Below are positions 30,442 to 31,760 of a stretch of 31,760 bases of DNA, one piece after another. How positions within the stretch are numbered: the first letter of the stretch is position 1; the number at the start of each line of letters is the position of its first letter. The notes under the pieces were generated by a model. That model had not been told where the DNA came from, made no database searches, and saw nothing but the letters and a program-made list of their open reading frames with translations. Source of the DNA: DASTQL01 sp035462845 (GTDB lineage Bacteria; Actinomycetota; Actinomycetes; Jiangellales; Jiangellaceae); assembly GCA_035462845.1 (NCBI GenBank), contig DATHTV010000204.1:1-31760 (forward strand), written 5' to 3'. Made by a program: the position numbers and the translations under genes.

Positions 30442-30477
30442 TACCCGTCAGTAGATCCATGGTCCTACCCGCGAGTA
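30442..30477. promoter_or_regulatory. Two TetR-like operator palindromes before the acyl-CoA dehydrogenase
   Basis: TACCCGTCAGTA (30442-30453) and TACCCGCGAGTA (30466-30477) differ at two positions and repeat with a 24-bp period. Each is an imperfect palindrome with TAC/GTA ends, the form of sites bound by TetR-family fatty-acid regulators in actinobacteria. They sit in the 155-bp gap upstream of the fadE5-like start. The regulator is not in the window. Confidence 0.5.
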
Positions 30478-30549
30478 ACTTCCGCAAGTGATCGCGGTCA
30501 CAGGTCGGTGACGACAGGCCCGGCGGGAGCGACCGGACCGGTCCCGGGC

Positions 30550-31760
30550 TCATGCCGGGGCCGGGACAGCGAGCGGTACGGGCTCCGCCTCGGCGCCCCG
30601 GTCGGCGACCGCAGCGACCGCCGCGTGGCGCCCGCGACGGGGGATGAGCAGCCCGGCCAGCGCGCCGGTTCCCACCGCCACGGCGCCGACCCAGAGCGCC
30701 GGCACGGTGCCGTCCACGAACGTCTGCCGGCTCTCGTACCCGCCCTGACCGGAGAAGACCGAGGCGAGCGCCGCAACGCCGAAGACGCCGCCGATCTCGC
30801 GGAGCGCGTTGTTGGTCCCGGAGGCGATGCCCTCCAGCGACCGGTCGACCCCGCCGAGCACGACGTTGGCCAGCGGAGCGAAGACCATGCCCATGCCGAT
30901 GCCGGAGAGCGCGAACGCCGGGACCATCTCCGTGTACGGGGTGCTCGTCGTCATGGTGGCCGCGAGCCAGCCGAGACCGAGGGCCTGCAGGGCCAGGCCG
31001 GTCACGAGGAGCGGCCGCCCGCCGATGCGGTCGGACAGCGGCCCGGCCACGGGCGCGACGAGGAGCGGCATCGCCGTCCACGGCAGGGTCTTCAGGCCGG
31101 CCTCCAGCGGGGTGCTGCCCTGCACGGTCTGCAGGTACTGCGCCAGCAGGAAGATCGAGCCGAACATCCCGAAGCTGAAGAGCACCGACACCCCGTTGGC
31201 GGCCGAGAAGGACCGGCTGCCGAACATGGCCAGGGGGAGCACCGGCTCGCTGGCGCGCCGCTCCCAGGTGACGAAGGCGACCAGCAGGACGACCCCGGCG
31301 GCGACGCTGGCCAGCACGGTGGTGCTGGTCCAGCCGAGTGCGTTTCCGCGGACCAGGCCGTAGACCACGCCGAGGAGACCGGCCGTGGCAAGGGCCACGC
31401 CCGGGAGGTCCAGCGAGCGCGGGACGCCGAGCGAGTGTGGCAGCCGGCGCAGCACGACCGGCACGAGCACGATGCCGATCGGCACGTTGACCCAGAAGAT
31501 CCACTGCCAGGCGAGGCCCTGGACGACCGCCCCGCCGACGAGCGGGCCGAGCGCGACGGCGACGCCGTTGACCGCGCCCCAGGCGCCGAGCGCGGCGCCG
31601 CGACGTGCCGGTGGCACGGCCGCGCTGAGCATCGTCAGGGTCAGCGGCAGCACCATGGCGCCGCCGACCCCCTGGGCCGCGCGTGCGGCGACGAGCCACT
31701 CGACGGACGGTGCGAGCGCGGCTCCGGCCGACGCCAGCGTGAACACCGTGAGTCCCAGGG
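30550..31760 (-). CDS. DHA2-type MFS drug exporter, 3' part
   Basis: The C-terminal part of a 14-helix (DHA2) major facilitator; the 5' end lies beyond the right edge and at least 402 codons are visible. Recognisable pieces are VAARAAQGVGGAMVLPLTLTML, a DHA2-like motif C region (GAVNGVAVALGPLVGG), WIFWVNVPIGI, the LSDRIGGRPLL motif A-like loop, and repeated hydrophobic helices. Such pumps export hydrophobic or cationic compounds using the proton gradient; the substrate is unknown. The C-terminus is a short Ala/Pro/Glu-rich tail. It converges with nothing and lies 155 bp upstream of the acyl-CoA dehydrogenase on the same strand. The GTG at 31746 is internal, since the frame stays open with family-like sequence to the edge. 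Confidence 0.85.
   Translation of the reverse strand, partial: LGLTVFTLASAGAALAPSVEWLVAARAAQGVGGAMVLPLTLTMLSAAVPPARRGAALGAWGAVNGVAVALGPLVGGAVVQGLAWQWIFWVNVPIGIVLVPVVLRRLPHSLGVPRSLDLPGVALATAGLLGVVYGLVRGNALGWTSTTVLASVAAGVVLLVAFVTWERRASEPVLPLAMFGSRSFSAANGVSVLFSFGMFGSIFLLAQYLQTVQGSTPLEAGLKTLPWTAMPLLVAPVAGPLSDRIGGRPLLVTGLALQALGLGWLAATMTTSTPYTEMVPAFALSGIGMGMVFAPLANVVLGGVDRSLEGIASGTNNALREIGGVFGVAALASVFSGQGGYESRQTFVDGTVPALWVGAVAVGTGALAGLLIPRRGRHAAVAAVADRGAEAEPVPLAVPAPA

Noticed and set aside
28055..30454. 799-codon plus-strand open frame
   Set aside because: Mirror of the FadE5-like gene; composition is His/Arg/Glu/Val-rich without any motif.
1..31760. tRNA, rRNA, CRISPR arrays, prophage or defence genes
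   Set aside because: I looked for these and saw no supporting sequence; apart from the IS110 element the window reads as ordinary chromosomal metabolism.

Overview
The window comes from a chromosome of a very GC-rich bacterium, almost certainly an actinomycete. Third codon positions are nearly all G or C. GTG starts and 4-base GTGA/ATGA gene overlaps are common. The gene content also fits Actinomycetota: a PPOX-fold flavin/F420-type protein, a WS/DGAT (tgs) acyltransferase, a DUF6458-type small membrane protein, a FadE5-like acyl-CoA dehydrogenase and DivIVA-type repeats beside rlmN. A Geodermatophilaceae- or Nocardioides-like host is a guess from overall flavour only.

Region 1 (1-16961) is dominated by polyamine, arginine and GABA metabolism. 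It opens with the tail of an amidohydrolase coupled to a class III aminotransferase. A long minus-strand series follows: saccharopine-dehydrogenase-like reductase, LysE-type exporter, agmatinase-family ureohydrolase, a Pro-rich membrane protein, a methyltransferase, a FAD amine oxidase, a complete PotABCD-type ABC importer and an aminobutyraldehyde-type dehydrogenase. Diverging from the dehydrogenase is an Lrp/AsnC regulator, overlapped by a putrescine-type aminotransferase and then a second FAD amine oxidase. The inferred flow is agmatine to putrescine (ureohydrolase), import of external polyamine (PotABCD), deamination to 4-aminobutanal (aminotransferase or oxidases), oxidation to GABA (dehydrogenase), and transamination of GABA (first or second aminotransferase). 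A paired inverted repeat in the 105-bp divergent gap is the best candidate for the Lrp-type operator.

Region 2 (16962-26128) concerns acyl and acetyl metabolism plus housekeeping: a WS/DGAT acyltransferase with a coupled SRPBCC protein, a convergent propionyl/acetyl-CoA synthetase, a PPOX-fold protein, rlmN with a downstream DivIVA-repeat/VOC fusion gene, and a divergent phosphoketolase. Two GGAC-N4-GGCCCT boxes, resembling DosR/DevR sites, lie upstream of tgs and of the CoA synthetase.

Region 3 (26129-27685) is an IS110-family insertion: a DEDD transposase with a structured 5' non-coding end where a bridge RNA would be expected. A 74-bp concentric palindrome sits at its right edge.

Region 4 (27685-31760) holds a PaaI-type thioesterase, a DUF6458-type protein, a FadE5-like acyl-CoA dehydrogenase preceded by two TetR-like operator palindromes, and the 3' part of a DHA2-type MFS exporter running off the right edge. 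I saw no rRNA, tRNA or CRISPR array.
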